Positions 55,416-64,000 of a DNA stretch of 64,000 nucleotides are shown piece by piece (within the stretch, counting starts at the first letter, position 1; every line of letters starts with the position of its first letter). The notes under the pieces were generated by a model that was not told the origin of the DNA, did not search any database, and saw only the letters and a program-made list of their open reading frames with translations. Made by a program: the position numbers and the translations under genes. Origin of the DNA: Prorocentrum cordatum (lineage: Eukaryota; Sar; Dinophyceae; Prorocentrales; Prorocentraceae); assembly GCA_963575745.1 (NCBI GenBank), contig CAUYUJ010012669.1:1035790-1099789 (forward strand). Direction: 5' to 3'.

Positions 55416-55701
55416 GAACTTCTGGCCATCACTCTGCTGAAGAAATCATGAAGGACACGTCCACGATACCAGGATGAAAAAGAACTGCCTCTATCCGTGA
55501 AGCTGCTCCTCGCAACTAGGCGGAATGACGACAAGGAAAAGCAGGGGGAGGGAAGGAGGAGGCAGAGGAGGACGAGAGGAGACGTAGGGGAGTGGGGAGG
55601 AGGAGGCGGATGGGAGCAGGGCGAGGAGAGTGCCAGCAAGGCATCGTCCTACAAGGGGGGGGGACGTGGGTGAGGAGGGAGTGGGAGCAGCAATGGCAGC
55701 A
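55416..55701. other. Probable intron of the minus-strand gene
   Basis: Purine-rich on the plus strand (GGAGGAGG and GAGGAGACG). No coding signature; lies between two candidate exons. Confidence 0.3.
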
Positions 55702-55841
55702 ACACGTTGTCCTGCAGGGACAGCGTCACCAACTGATCCAGGTCCTCCAGGTCCTCGGGCAGGTTTTCGTCGTCGGAGTCCTCATCATCGGAGTCATCGG
55801 AGAAGTCGCTCCAATCGGAGAACTCGCTCCAGTCGACGAAA
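55702..55841 (-). CDS. Candidate exon encoding an acidic segment and one leucine-rich repeat
   Basis: The minus strand reads FVDWSEFSDWSDFSDDSDDE, DSDDENLPEDLEDLDQLVTL, SLQDN. LPEDLEDLDQLVTLSLQDN fits the LRR consensus LP-x2-L-x2-L-x2-L-x2-L-x-L-x2-N. An acceptor with a pyrimidine tract (CCCCCTCTTCAG) ends at 55842, and a GT lies directly after the Asn codon. After the GT the frame becomes Pro/Leu-rich noise. An LRR protein-interaction segment is inferred; one repeat alone is weak. Confidence 0.4.
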
Positions 55842-56113
55842 CTGAAGAGGGGGAGGGAGTGGGGGAGGAGGAGAGGGAGAACAGAAGGAGGATGAGGGGA
55901 CGAGGAGCAAGAGGAGGAGGAGAGGAGGAGAAGGAGGAGGACCACGATCTGCAGTGCCCCCTCCCGTCCCCTTGTGCCCTTCTCACTGATCCTTACAAGC
56001 ATGATTTACCACTGCGCGTGAAGCACCCCTATGGAACCACGAGCGCCCCGGGAGCCCGCAATTCAGGCGGGAACTCCGCTTTGAGGCCGTGCGCAACGAA
56101 GGCCCAGCTTTGA
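55842..56113. other. Purine-rich spacer or intron
   Basis: GAGGAGG-rich plus strand at 55850-55940, then complex sequence. No coding signature. Confidence 0.3.
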
Positions 56114-56488
56114 GAAGGAACCACCCTCCGTCCGCTTCGCTGCTGCGGAAATTCTTATCCTCTGGCAAAAGCCCGACGAGGAGCTGAGCCCATTCGTGAG
56201 CATGCGCATCTCGACGATTCTGAGGATGACCCACTGCAGCAGAGATCGAGGTGCACTCGGCTGCCGCAGGGGAATCGTACGCGGCCCTGCGATGTGCTGC
56301 AGAGGGCTGCCGTCGTCCTCGAGATTTGGCCTGAGGGCGAGTCAGGCGAGGAGGATTGGGAGGGGCTCTCTGACGCGGGGCGCCTTGACTTCGAGCTGGA
56401 TGCTCGCATGTGCACGTGCTACTCGAAGATCGATGCAGAAGCCGCGGTAGAATCCCTGTGGAGAATTTGGGAGTCGTGCGCGATCTGA
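56114..56488 (+). CDS. Candidate plus-strand exon, unknown acidic protein
   Basis: The frame is open from 56114 after a TGA to TGA 56486-56488. It reads AEPIREHAHLDDSEDDPLQQ, CDVLQRAAVVLEIWPEGESG, EEDWEGLSDAGRLDFELDAR, MCTCYSKIDAEAAVESLWRI, WESCAI. The second half is strikingly protein-like, with balanced codons, while all minus-strand frames here are Ser/Arg/Pro-rich. The only in-frame Met candidates are internal (56294), so upstream exons would be needed. It is on the opposite strand to its neighbours. No family was recognised. Confidence 0.3.
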   Translation, partial: EGTTLRPLRCCGNSYPLAKARRGAEPIREHAHLDDSEDDPLQQRSRCTRLPQGNRTRPCDVLQRAAVVLEIWPEGESGEEDWEGLSDAGRLDFELDARMCTCYSKIDAEAAVESLWRIWESCAI

Positions 56489-56619
56489 GGGCTGAAGCCA
56501 ATGGCTGATTCTCGCTCCATTACCCCCCGCTCGTGCCTCGACGAGCGCAGTCGACGGTGGATGCTGCTCTCAGGCAGGTCTGGGGTCGGGCCCTGTTCTG
56601 CGCCTCCCCGCACGTTAAA

Positions 56620-56790
56620 TGGGATCGCCATCCCAACACATGATGAGCTTCACCTCCTTCCACGTGCTCCTCCTCGTGCTCCTTCTCTTTCCACAATTCG
56701 GCCCTCTGGTTTCCCAGGGTGCGCCGCCTGATCTCGTCGTTCTTCACACCCCCGCGAATGCCGCCGTCGAAATAGTCCTCGCCGTGTTGG
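56620..56790 (-). CDS. Candidate exon upstream of the LRR exon
   Basis: The minus strand reads HGEDYFDGGIRGGVKNDEIR, RRTLGNQRAELWKEKEHEEE, HVEGGEAHHVLGWRSHLT. The charged, helical composition is protein-like and differs from the flanking frames. If it belongs to the same gene as the exons at 55.7-54.9 kb, the intervening plus-strand candidate would lie in its intron. No domain was recognised. Confidence 0.3.
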
Positions 56791-56799
56791 GGAAGCAGC

Positions 56800-57346
56800 A
56801 GCAGCAGCACAGGGCCAAAACCAGACCACTCAAGAGTGGAGCCTAGACGCTGAAAGCTGATAGCCGATAGCATCATTAGACTTCTCAAGGAAGCCCCCCA
56901 GAGCCCAGGCTGTGCTCAGAAAAAAGCTGCACTGCACGGCACCCCAAAGGACGCTAAGCCCCGACAGGGTGACTTTCCTGCTGCCTCCGGGGTCCAGCCC
57001 GAAACGGCTGACTTCTCTCGGACGAGCGCGGGGGGCTGATACCGCCTTCGTGCCTGCTGCGCTCGTCTTTTGTGATGCCGCACCGATGTGACAGTGGGGT
57101 GCTGGACAAGCAAGCCTGCCCCGCGGGGCCGCGCCTGCGCGCGGGCAGCGCAGCAGCTCCGTCGAGGAGGTCTCGGCTCCCCCCCAAAACCGCAGGGCGC
57201 CCCCTCCTCAGCGGCGGCCGGAGGAGGCTTTGCCCCTCCGTGCCGCGGGAAACCATCGATTGGACGGGCATCGCGCGCGCTCTGGTGACGCTGCGCGCCG
57301 TCACTCCGAAGCTCTCAGGGCCTCGCCAGCTGTCTGGATGCCCTGC
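56800..57346. other. 3' flank of the 57.35-kb gene
   Basis: GC-rich with no recognised content. Likely includes the 3' untranslated region of the membrane-protein gene to the right. Confidence 0.35.
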
Positions 57347-58199
57347 TCATTTGACAGAGGCCAGCAGCAGCAGCGCCTGGTTCACGCCCATCTCGGGGAA
57401 AAACCATGTAAGGATTGGCATCATCACATGCTGCAAGGGGCCAATCCACTTGATGGTCATGGCGGTCCTCGGGTGGAAGATGAGAGACCGCATGATGTTG
57501 CGGTAGAAAGCGGAGCTGACGAGAAGCCGGCAGCATCTCTTGATGCAACGACGCCAGGCTGGGCACGAGCCCTTTGCGGGCGGTGTTGGCAGCTTCTCGA
57601 GCTCGGTGCCCAGCCATAAGAACGCGCAGGGGTGCATCACGTCGAGGCCAATGAATGTGATGATTAACGCTGCACCCACATCTACGGCGACCCATCCCGT
57701 GGCGAACAGCGTCCAAGTCACAATCGTGCCTGCGACGAGCAGCAGCGTCCACCACTGGGTGATGGACTTCGAGACTGCACCTCTGTCGCCACCCACCCAG
57801 TAGCTGATATCGACGCCAAGCATCTTGTTCTTGAAGTAATCGGAGAATCCCATGACGATGGAGTATACCGTCAGTGGCGCCGTGATGTAGAACATCTGTG
57901 TGGTGCGCCAGATGTTTGTGAGGCTCAGGAAGAACACCTCGTTGGCCTGCATTCCCTGATCTTTGTTGTTCCGCGAGCTGGAGGCAATAATCATGGACCA
58001 GCTCAACACCTGGAGCAGCCACGAGAACATCACCATACCCATGGGATCGAAGTGGTAGTACTTTGTCCCGTACACCGTGTAATAGTTGAAACCGACCCAG
58101 AAGAAGGCAGTCCAGAACCACAAGAAATCTGCCGACCCCCGCTTGCCAGGGGTGGTGAAAAAGCATGTGAGACATTTGGCAGTACGCCAGGGATCCAAA
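57347..58199 (-). CDS. Polytopic membrane protein, C-terminal exon (possible family-2 glycosyltransferase, cellulose-synthase-like)
   Basis: A minus-strand frame ends at TGA 57349-57347 (last residues LLLLASVK). It opens further right to a GTG at 58288, but the first protein-like residues (LDPWRTAKCLTCFF) follow an AG at 58201-58200 preceded by a C-rich tract, so I place the exon start at 58199. About five hydrophobic segments are visible: FLWFWTAFFWVGFNYYTVYG, MVMFSWLLQVLSWSMIIASS, MFYITAPLTVYSIVMGF, and two in WTLLLVAGTIVTWTLFATGW plus VGAALIITFIGLDVMHPCAF. The loop LGVDISYWVGGDRGAVSKS, with a D-x2-YW-x2-GDR pattern, recalls the transmembrane tail of dinoflagellate family-2 glycosyltransferases. 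The catalytic D,D,D,QxxRW part is absent from the window. An ion transporter or another multipass protein is possible. Confidence 0.55.
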
Positions 58200-58309
58200 C
58201 TCGCATTAGAGGGGGGGGGAGCCTGGCGGGACGGCACAGGGAACTCATCAACGAACCTCCGGCGCCTCGGGATACTCCCAATCTGCACCCCGTTGCCTCC
58301 AAGATGCCC

Positions 58310-58465
58310 AGGATGTCATCGAAGCTGGCTCAGGCTGGGCTCCAAAACGCCGAGGAGTCCTCAGAAACGACCAAGATGGTCTCAAGACTGCCCGAGAGGC
58401 CTGAAAGACGCCCCAAGAGGGCTACCAGACGACCCTCAAGAGGGCCCCACGAAGCAAAAGTCTTC
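58310..58465 (+). repeat. CCAAGAGGCCC-family repeat, short block
   Basis: CCAAGATGG, CCAAGAGGG and related units at 10-20 bp spacing, just upstream of the membrane-protein exon on its strand. Confidence 0.5.
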
Positions 58466-58599
58466 CCAATCCTTGGGGGGCATGTGCATTTTGTATCTTC
58501 CCATTTTTCCCCATGTCCAAAGGATGGGGTTCTTGTTATTCTCCGACCGCGCCGGACCAAGAGAACCCCTCCCCTCCTCCCTCCCTGCACTATACAATG

Positions 58600-58737
58600 A
58601 TGATGATTGTCATGATGATAACCATGGTATGGTGAGAGTATGATGTGAGCATGATGTTGATGGTGAATGATGGATGAGTATGATGGATGAGTATGAGGAT
58701 GAGGATGAGGATGAGGATGAGGATGAGGATGAGGATG

Positions 58738-58771
<34 letters not shown>

Positions 58772-58785
58772 CGATGAGCAGATGA
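58600..58785. repeat. (GATGAG)n and (GAT)n microsatellite
   Basis: ATGATGATTGTC start, ATGAGGATGAGG hexamers at 58690-58742, then pure GAT to 58778. Confidence 0.9.
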
Positions 58786-59092
58786 TGAAGATGTCTCGAG
58801 CGGTTTGCTGTAAGGGGGCGCCGCCAGGGGTATTGCACGGCCTCCGTTCGCGCCCAGCATTTGCCTGTTTTGGTCCTCAACATCGAGCGCTTTCGGAGCA
58901 GATTCTGAGGATGTCTCTGGCGAGGCGCTGGTTTTCGCACCCCAGGGGGGCCAGATTTCGAGGATGTCTCAAGCGGTTTGCGTGGTTTGGTGGTCAGACT
59001 CGTCTGCTGTCAAAGCAGATTCTGAGGATGCCTATGGCGAGGCGCTGTTTCCGCACTCCCAGAGGGCCCAGATTGCGAGGATGTCCTAGACT
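58786..59092 (+). repeat. Second cluster of the GGATGTCTC-x-GCG motif
   Basis: Cores at about 58786, 58905, 58957, 59023 and 59077 share GAGGATGTCTC and GGCGAGGCGCT with the 53-54-kb satellite. Interleaved with a CGCACCCCAGGGGGG-CCAGATT segment repeated at 58936, 59053 and 59414. Confidence 0.65.
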
Positions 59093-59520
59093 CACTTATG
59101 CTCAAAGTCACTCGTGCTCAGGCTCACTCATACTCAGACTCGCACTCATCATATTCATACTCAGACTCACTCACACCCAGACTTACGCACACTCAGACTC
59201 ACTCACATTTAGACCCACCCACCCTCAGACTCATTCGTGGTCAGACTCACTCGTACTCAGACCCACTCACATTCAGACTCACTCACGCTCAGAATCACTC
59301 TCACTCAGACCCACCCACCCTCAGATTCACTCGTAGTCAAACTCACTCGTACTCAGACCCATTCAGACTTAGACTCGTACTCACTATACTCATACTCAGA
59401 CTCGCTGGCTTTCGCACCCCAGGGGGGGGCAGATTGCGAGGATGTCCCAGACTAACTTGTGCTCAGACTCGTACTCATCATACTCATACTCAGACTCACT
59501 CACACCCAGTCCATGCAAAT
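59093..59520. repeat. ACTCAGACTC-type minisatellite
   Basis: CTCACTCGTACTCAGAC units of about 14-17 bp, broken at 59405-59455 by the GGATGTC element. Confidence 0.85.
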
Positions 59521-59569
59521 AGATGCACATATGGGGAGCTACACGCACTGAATAATTGTTATAACAGCG

Positions 59570-59890
59570 TCCAAGACCGTAAAGAGCCCGCAGAAATCGT
59601 TCCCAGACGGCCCAAGAACGGCCCAAGAAATGCCCGAGAGCGCCCGAAGACGGCCGACAAAGGTCCTAAGAGGGTACCAAGAGGTGCCCAAGATGACTCA
59701 AGAGGGCCCCAACAGGGCCCCAAGAGGGGCCCAAGACAGGCAACTCGAACTGGCACTTCGAGCCCTCCACCCCAAGAGGACACCCGAAACCGCCAGAGGC
59801 GCCCAAGAAACTCCCAAGAGGCCCGAGGAAGCCCCCACGAGGCCCGAGAAGATGCCCCCAGAGGGTCACCAAACGGCCCTCGAAAAAGGC
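59570..59890 (+). repeat. CCAAGAGGCCC-family repeat, plus orientation
   Basis: CCAAGAACGGCC, CCAAGAGGGGCC and CCCAAGAGGCCCG at 10-20 bp spacing. Confidence 0.65.
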
Positions 59891-60009
59891 CTCCCCCGTG
59901 GACGTCTTCCCTGCTCTGGTGTCGGCGGAATGGCGCAAGCCTGCTTAATTCGCCCGCCCACTGGGCTGAGGGACGTTGTGAGACTTACGCAACTGGGACT
60001 GCGAGGCTT

Positions 60010-60242
60010 CAGAGGCGTCCTTCTCCTCCCCCTCCTCCCCCTCCTCCTCCTCCTCCTCCTCCGCCTCCTCCTCCTCCTCCTCCTCCTCCTCCTCCTCCTC
60101 CTCCTCCTCCTCCTCCTCCTCCTCCTCCTCCTCCCCCCTCCCCCCTCCTCCTCCTCCTCCTCCTCCCTCCTCCTCCTCCTCCTCCTCCTCCTCCTCCTCC
60201 TCCTCCTCCTCCTCCTCCTCCTCCTCCTCCTCCTCCTCCTGT
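60010..60242. repeat. (CTC)n tract
   Basis: Nearly pure CTC with CCCCTCC interruptions; purine strand is minus. Confidence 0.95.
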
Positions 60243-60627
60243 TCCTCCCCCCCCCAGAGGCATCCGCCAGTCCGCCGCCAGGCTGCACCAACGCCACTTT
60301 CTGGGCTCCAAGACGCCTTCCAGACGGCGTCCAAGACGAGCTCGCATCCCGCCAGTCCTCTGGGCATAGGTGGTCTACGGAGGCTCCTCTTCCAACCCCC
60401 TTCTTCCCCTTCGGGGAAGGGCCGGGAAGGGTTTATCATTGCTCCCTATTGATATACACCCCCTCCCCTAGGCGACCGGCAGCCAACCAGGAACAATGAG
60501 GACCCCACGAGGGCCTCCCAAACCATCCCTCAAAGACAACACGAACACACACTCGGCCTCTAAATTTGGAGCACGCGCAACCAACCCGGCACGCCCCACC
60601 CCACCGCCCCTGTCAAAAGTCAAAACA
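60243..60627. other. No supported gene
   Basis: Complex sequence with a hairpin-forming CTTCCCCTTCGGGGAAG at 60403-60419. Nothing else seen. Confidence 0.4.
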
Positions 60628-62343
60628 AATTATCCCAGCGCGACCCTACCTAGCAATTGGAGCCCCTGGGAAAGCAGCATCAGCTAAGCTAAGCTAAGAT
60701 AGCTAAGCTAAGCTAAGCTAAGCTGAGATAAGCTAAGCTAAGCTAAGCTGCGGTAAGCTAAGCTAAGCTAAACTACACTAAGCTAAGCTAAGCTGGGCTA
60801 GGCTAAACTAAGCTACAGTTAGCTAGGCTAAGCTGAGCTAAACTAAGCTAAGATGAGACAAGCAAAGCTAAGCTAAGATGAGCTGAGCTAAGCTAAGCTA
60901 AGGTCAGCTAGTGTAAGGTAAGCTAAGCTAGGCTAAGCTAGGCTAGGCTAAGCTCAGATAGGCTAAGCTAAGCTAAGCTAAGCTAAGCTAAGCTAGGATA
61001 AGCTAAGCTAAGCTAGGTCAAGCTAAGCTAAGCTAAGCTAAGCTAAGCTGAGGTAAGGTAAGTTAAGCTAAGCTAAGCTAAGCTAAGGGAACCCAGGGGG
61101 CGCAACTGGGGGAACCAGGGGGGCGCAACTGGGGGAACCGCCCGGGGTGGGTTCCATTGCCCGCCCCCTTTAGCAAAGAAATTATCCCAGCGCGACCCTA
61201 CCTAGCAGTTGGAGCCCCTAGGAAAGCAGCATAAGCTAAGCTAAGCTAAGCTAAGCTAAGCTAAGCTAAGCTAAGCTAAGCTAAGCTGAGATAAGCTAAG
61301 CTAAGCGAAGCTAAGCAGCGGCTAAGCTAAGCTAAGCTAAGCTAAGCTAAGCTAAGCTAAGCTAAGCTAAGCTAAGCTAAGCTAACATGCGATAAGCTAA
61401 GCTAAAATAAGCTAAGATAAGCTAAGCTAAACTACGCTAAGCTAAGCTAAGCTAGGCTAGGCTAAGCTAAACTAAGCTAAGCTAAGCTAGGCTAAGCTGA
61501 GCTAAACTAAGCTAAGATGAGACAAGGAAAGCTAAGCTAAGATAAGCTGAGCTAAGCTAAGCTAAGGTCAGCTAAGGTAAGGTAAGCTAAGCTAGGCTAA
61601 GCTAGGCTAGACTAAGCTAAGCTAAGATGAGATAAGCTAAGCTAAGCTAAGCTAAGCTTGGCTAAGCTAAGCTAAGCTAAGCTGAGGTAAGGCAAGTTAA
61701 GCTAAGCTAAGCTAGGGGAACCCAGGGGGCGCAACTGGGGGAACCAGGGGGGCGCAACTGGGGGAACCGCCCGGGGTGGGTTACACTGCCCGCCCCCTTT
61801 AGCAAAGAAAGTAAGAACCCTTCTAGGCAGAGCCTAGGTAGGGAATTATCCCAGTGCGACCCTACCTAGGAGTTGGAGCCCCTAGGAAAGCAGCATTAGT
61901 AGTAACTTTAAAGCTAAGCTAAAGCTAAGCTAAAGCTAAGCTAAAGCTAAGCTAAAGCTAAGCTAAAGCTAAGTTAAAGCTAAGCTAAAGCTAAGCTAAG
62001 CTAAAGCTAAGCTAAAGCTAAGCTAAAGCTAAGCTAAGCTGAGCTAAGCTAAGCTATGCTAAGATGAGATAAGCTAAGCTAAGCTATGCTAAGCTAGGCT
62101 AAGCTAAGCTAAGCTCAGCTAAGCTAAGCTAAGCTAAGCTAAGCTAAGCTAAGCGAAGCTTAGCTAAGCTAAGCTGGGTGAACCCAGGGGGCGCAACTGG
62201 GGGAACCAGGGGGGCGCAACTGGGGGAACCGCCCGGGGTGGGTTACACTGCCCGCCCCCTTTAGCAAAGAAAGTAAGAACCCTTCTAGGCAGAGCCTAGG
62301 TAGGGAAGTAAGAACCCTTCTAGGCAGAGCCTAGGTAGGGAAT
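60628..62343. mobile_element. Tandem trio of microsatellite cassettes carrying AGCTA repeats
   Basis: Unit 1 spans 60628-61180, unit 2 61181-61843, unit 3 61844-62343. Each starts ATTATCCCAG-GCGACCCTAC, then AGTTGGAGCCCC and AGGAAAGCAGCAT, followed by 0.3-0.5 kb of AGCTA pentamers (AAAGCTAAGCT in unit 3). Each closes with GAACCCAGGGGGCGCAACTG, GGAACCGCCCGGGGTGGGTT and CTTTAGCAAAG. Units 2 and 3 also have GTAAGAACCCTTCTAGG and GAGCCTAGGTAGGG; unit 1 lacks this last piece and unit 3 has it twice. AATTAT flanks the whole trio on both sides. Confidence 0.8.
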
Positions 62344-62394
62344 TATGCTAACGGAGTTCCACACATAAAAAGATTAACGATTTCGTGGGACCCA

Positions 62395-63246
62395 TTTTCT
62401 TGATGCCCTCCTCGCTTTGGCGGGGCCCCGCTGGAAGGGAGGAGGGGCACGAAACCATGTAAATAGTATGGTTTTCGGATACCCTCCTCGCTCAGGCGGG
62501 GCCTCCCTGGAGAGGTGGGAGGGGCACGAAACCATGTAAATAGTATGGTTTTCGGATACCCTCCTCGCTCAGGCGGGGCCTCCCTGGAGGGTGGGAGGGG
62601 CACGAAACCATGTAAATAGTATGGTTTTCGGATACCCTCCTCGCTCAGGCGGGGCCTCCCTGGAGGTGTGGGAGGGGCACGAAACCATGTAAATAGTATG
62701 GTTTTCGGATACCCTCCTCGCTCAGGCGGGGCCTCCCTGGAAGGGTGGGAGGGGCACGAAACCATGTAAATAGTATGGTTTTCGGATACCCTCCTCGCTC
62801 AGGCGGGGCCTCCCTGGAGGGGTGGGAGGGGCACGAAACCATGTAAATAGTATGGTTTCCGGATACCCTCCTCGCTCAGGCGGGGCCTCCCTGGAGGGGT
62901 GGGAGGGGCACGAAACCATGTAAATAGTATGGTTTCCGGATACCCTCCTCGCTCAGGCGGGGCCTCCCTGGAGGGTGGGAGGGGCACGAAACCATGTAAA
63001 TAGTAGGATACCCTCCTCGCTCAGGCGGGGCCGCAAACCATGTAAATAGTATGGTTTGCGGATACCCTCCTCGCTCAGGCGGGGCCTCCCTGGAGAGGTG
63101 GGAGGGGCACGAAACCATGTAAATAGTATGGTTTGCGGATACCCTCCTCGCTCAGGCGGGGCCTCCCTGGAGGTGTGGGAAGGGCACGAAACCATGTAAA
63201 TAGTATGGTTTTCGGATACCCTCCTCGCTCAGGCGGGGCCTCCCTG
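62395..63246. repeat. 77-bp tandem repeat, about 11 copies
   Basis: AAACCATGTAAATAGTATGG recurs at 62452, 62529, 62605, 62682 and onward every 76-77 bp, with GGATACCCTCCTCGCTCAGG and GGCCTCCCTGGAGG in each unit. One copy near 63000-63050 is deleted to about half. Minus-strand frames encoding APPERGGYP repeats are satellite products. Confidence 0.95.
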
Positions 63247-63310
63247 GTATGGTATGGTATGGTATGTGTGGTAGGAACTATGGTATGGTATGGTGTGTGT
63301 GGTAGGAATA
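63247..63310. repeat. (GGTAT)n pentanucleotide
   Basis: GTATG pentamers in two blocks around GTGTGTGGTAGGAA. Confidence 0.85.
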
Positions 63311-64000
63311 ATATTGTGCTGTATGGAAGATGGAGCGGGAGGTGGGTGGGAAGGAGAGGGTGTTCTGGGAAAACAAGAACCCCACTCAGGATGTGGGGAA
63401 ATACACTGTGGGGCAAAAGTTGGAATAATGTTCGTGAGGCCCGCTGGCACTTTGTATTGTTGTTTGACAGGGACGGCGGGGGTGTCAACATACTGCCTGC
63501 TGTGCGCAGGGCTACCATCCCTGGCAAAAACCGATACACAATGCACCTCGCGGCTAAATCTGGACCATGCGCGGCCACCCCGCGATCACTGCCAAGTGAT
63601 TTTGACAGGCACGGCGGAGGTGGTGGCGTATGGCCTGCTGTGCGCAGGCCCAACAGGCGCGATGATGGGCATTGGTTCTCGACATGGATGGAAAGGGCCG
63701 ACATGTTTCCCGATGTGTTCGGTCACGTGCGCTGGCGCGCCTGGCACACTCTGCCCGTGCCCCGAGTGTGGCGCACCTGGCGCAGCTGGAGTATGCGGCA
63801 CACCTGGCGCATGCGGAGGCACGTGGCGCATCTGGCGCACCAGGCGTGCCTGGCACGCTCGGGCCCCACGGGTGCCTGGCGCACGTGGCGCGCCTGGCAC
63901 GCGTGGCGCACCTCGCCCCAGCGTCGCGCACATGGGCTCGGTTTTGGTTTCCAGGAGCTGTCCATCCAAGACGACCGCTGAACGTGCTGAGGCTCGGGTG
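63311..64000. repeat. 137-bp duplication and CTGGCGC-rich repeat, no gene
   Basis: TTTGACAGG-ACGGCGG-GGTG followed by GCCTGCTGTGCGCAGG occurs at about 63463 and 63600. The stretch 63725-63925 is built of GGCGCACCTGGCG/GGCACGC units. A 282-codon plus-strand frame crosses both and is not supported as a gene. Confidence 0.5.

Noticed and set aside
62343-63195. Minus-strand ORFs encoding APPERGGYP repeats
   Set aside because: Direct products of the 77-bp array, shifted in frame between copies.
62395-63246. CRISPR array suggested by regular 77-bp spacing
   Set aside because: The whole unit is repeated with no unique spacers, and the context is eukaryotic.
63133-63981. 282-codon plus-strand ORF at the right edge
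   Set aside because: Crosses the 77-bp array, a pentamer repeat, a 137-bp duplication and a CTGGCGC repeat. Arg/Trp/His-rich product without recognisable domain.

Overview
This window looks like nuclear DNA of a dinoflagellate; a Prorocentrum-like or other core dinoflagellate is my guess, not a proof. It is GC-rich and extremely repeat-dense. It has few intact genes. It holds decayed retroelements with the dinoflagellate-type order ORF1-like, EEP endonuclease, reverse transcriptase, CCHC knuckle, RNase H. Its best host ORF carries a C-terminal motif pattern that I associate with uncharacterised dinoflagellate and diatom proteins. I see no bacterial operons, ribosome-binding sites, rRNA, tRNA or CRISPR. 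No 22-nt spliced-leader sequence was recognised. The ORF translations I worked from render GTG as Met, so the starts of the two main genes were re-judged here.

Layout. 1-2.8 kb: plus-strand LINE relic (reverse transcriptase, CCHC knuckle, RNase H). 3.7-5 kb: three short inverted-repeat elements, MITE-like. 5.8-9 kb: AT-rich simple sequence, a reverse-transcriptase YVDD fragment, a 1.15-kb CAGCCT array and a 73-bp tandem array. 9.7-13.1 kb: minus-strand LINE 5' half (ORF1-like, endonuclease). 13.1-15.5 kb: GGA and GTC microsatellites and a MITE. 16.4-17.9 kb: a 156-bp hairpin abutting a minus-strand LINE 3' half. 18-31 kb: long stretches of a roughly 11-bp CCAAGAGGCCC repeat, a third LINE fragment (19.3-20.9 kb), another MITE, and pentanucleotide repeats. 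31-35.4 kb: CTC tracts interleaved with weak minus-strand coding segments. 35.75-37.36 kb: the best gene, an intronless minus-strand membrane-anchored protein. 38.6-40.1 kb: a microsatellite cassette inserted in an older dispersed repeat. 42 kb: a tyrosine-recombinase fragment. 42.6-50.6 kb: tandem repeats of many kinds, including a higher-order macrosatellite. 50.96-54.49 kb: two unrelated satellite arrays bracketed by a 65-bp direct repeat. 54.9-56.8 kb: a previously hidden-looking minus-strand gene assembled from short exons with a tandemly duplicated module and one leucine-rich repeat. 57.35-58.2 kb: last exon of a polytopic membrane protein, perhaps family-2 glycosyltransferase-like. 58.7-64 kb: GATGAG, CTCAGACTC, CTC, AGCTA and 77-bp arrays.

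How it works together. There is no operon or pathway here. Nearly all recognisable coding material from 6.7 kb onward (host genes and element fragments) lies on the minus strand, as expected for the one-directional gene arrays of dinoflagellates. The first LINE is the clear exception. The most interesting signal is non-coding: the same two border sequences, partly inverted copies of each other, flank completely different microsatellites at two loci. An unfilled copy of one insertion site is also present in this window, suggesting a mobile element that seeds or carries microsatellites.
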